A stretch of 64,000 nucleotides of DNA, taken from NCBI GenBank assembly GCA_037176725.1, contig JAZBRS010000026.1, positions 100,051,501 to 100,115,500 on the forward strand. Direction: 5' to 3'. This DNA comes from Posidonia oceanica. Its lineage: Eukaryota; Streptophyta; Magnoliopsida; Alismatales; Posidoniaceae. Under the pieces are notes generated by a model, which saw only the letters and a list, made by a program, of their open reading frames with translations, ran no database searches and had not been told where the DNA came from. This document shows positions 63,428 to 64,000 of this stretch, piece by piece. Every line of letters begins with the position of its first letter. Positions within the stretch are counted from its first letter, which is position 1. Both the position numbers and the translations under genes were made by a program.

Positions 63428-64000
63428 TATAGTAATCCTGAATTCTGATCGTCCATGCACGATACCAAAGTTTGCGTGCACCGATCAAAATAGACTCACT
63501 ATATGCGACAGGATCTGAGGGAAGAAACTCGACTCGAAAACGCTGACAAAAGAAAAGAAATGAAATGATAAGACAAAATCGGAGTCGCCACCAGGTCTAT
63601 TGAATTGGAAGACAGGGAAAACCGGGGGTAAAGCATGAAAAGACATGCTAAACCAGATGCAAGGAGGGGCAAAGGGATGCAATGCCAAGCTAGGCTATGC
63701 TATGCCATGCTATGACTCATGCCTAGGATAAGGGAAAGGTCGATGCGAGTCAAGAGAAAGGGCAAGGACTCCTGTTACGCATGGGGAAGGAGTTAGGCAC
63801 CCCCGATACGTCCGAGAATCGGTCTTTCTTAGGCAATCTCGCACTAATGCAGGGAAATGCTAGCCTAATACCTAAATGCAATGAATGCCTACCTGCTATG
63901 CATGGGAAATAAACATGCTATCTATGTGCTCAGCAATGTTGCTAGTGTTCTGAACTGGGCGGACCCTGGTTCGTGAGAACTCGTAGGCAGTAAGCATCAT
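63428..64000 (-). repeat. E2 5' LTR, last ~570 bp
   Basis: Aligned in reverse with the ends of the E1 and E4 LTRs, including the conserved block (63832-63761) and PBS-like TGGCGACTC (63600-63592). It ends ATTACTATA where E1 has ATTATTACA, so the terminal CA is mutated to TA. It continues beyond the window. Confidence 0.85.

Larger units (their letters stand above)
24553..64000 (-). mobile_element. E2: gag-only Tat-like element, interrupted by E1 and E3
   Basis: In minus-strand order: 5' LTR (64000-63428, continuing off the window), PBS, leader, gag 5' part (62312-61630), E3 insertion, gag 3' part (31583-29832), hairpin-rich 3' UTR, PPT (25841-25829), 3' LTR (25828-24553, cut by E1). Gag, leader, PBS, PPT and LTR ends all resemble E1, but no RT, RNase H or integrase sequence exists between gag and PPT. 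It is therefore a non-autonomous or pol-deleted derivative. Several TAG stops lie in gag. Confidence 0.85.

Overview
This window is nuclear plant DNA made almost entirely of nested Ty3/gypsy LTR retrotransposons of the Tat lineage (the Ogre/Retand group). The lineage call rests on very long LTRs, a PBS-like TGGCGACTYCGCTRGGGA, two RNase H-like domains in a row between RT and integrase, G-patch segments after the protease, and extra plant-mobile-domain/DUF7745-like genes beyond pol. No ordinary host gene, tRNA, rRNA or CRISPR was found. An angiosperm is likely, but the species cannot be named from this sequence.

Layout. Element E1 (+ strand, about 1-24552, its first ~1.1 kb lying off the window) has 5.6-kb LTRs (1-4150 partial; 18976-24552), decayed gag, protease and pol (5375-14057), a sense-strand DUF7745-like gene (15444-16638), a 3' UTR full of small hairpins (17120-18405) and a polypurine tract (PPT). 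E1 sits in the 3' LTR of element E2 (- strand, 24553-64000 and beyond). E2 is a gag-only relative of E1: 3' LTR piece 24553-25828, hairpin-rich 3' UTR, gag in two pieces (62312-61630 and 31583-29832), leader, PBS at 63409-63426, and a 5' LTR running off the right edge. Element E3 (- strand, 31584-61629) is inserted in E2 gag. It has 1.4-kb LTRs and a ~22.6-kb interior. The interior holds gag, two successive retropepsin-like domains, a G-patch, RT, two RNase H domains and integrase on the minus strand (58703-50286). On the opposite strand, beyond pol, lie three intron-containing genes A, B and C (41584-48614). A solo LTR, E4 (33062-39045, + strand, perfect GGCAC target duplication), is inserted near the PPT end of E3.

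Signals the simple element labels do not explain. (1) A degenerate 18-bp palindrome, GCGTNNAAC/GTTNNACGC, recurs dozens of times in E3 and in the E2 LTR. In E3 it clusters just upstream of three TATA boxes: the LTR promoter and the promoters of antisense genes B and C. It looks like a private cis-regulatory code. (2) A stem-loop closing over the PPT pairs a site ~60 nt upstream with the first bases of the 3' LTR; it is present in E1, E2 and E3 with compensatory base changes and nearly constant loop length. (3) The 3' UTRs of all three elements are tandem arrays of short hairpins whose stems change sequence but stay paired. (4) E3 carries two protease domains. (5) Nearly every premature stop in E1 is TAG where a related copy or the family has CAG, as expected from decay of methylated CHG cytosines.

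How the parts relate: in E3 the LTR promoter would drive gag-pro-pol on the minus strand, while genes B and C, and possibly A, appear to have their own promoters on the plus strand. Because they are antisense, their introns would not be removed from the genomic RNA and can survive retrotransposition. All copies are decayed, so the systems described are inferred from relics.
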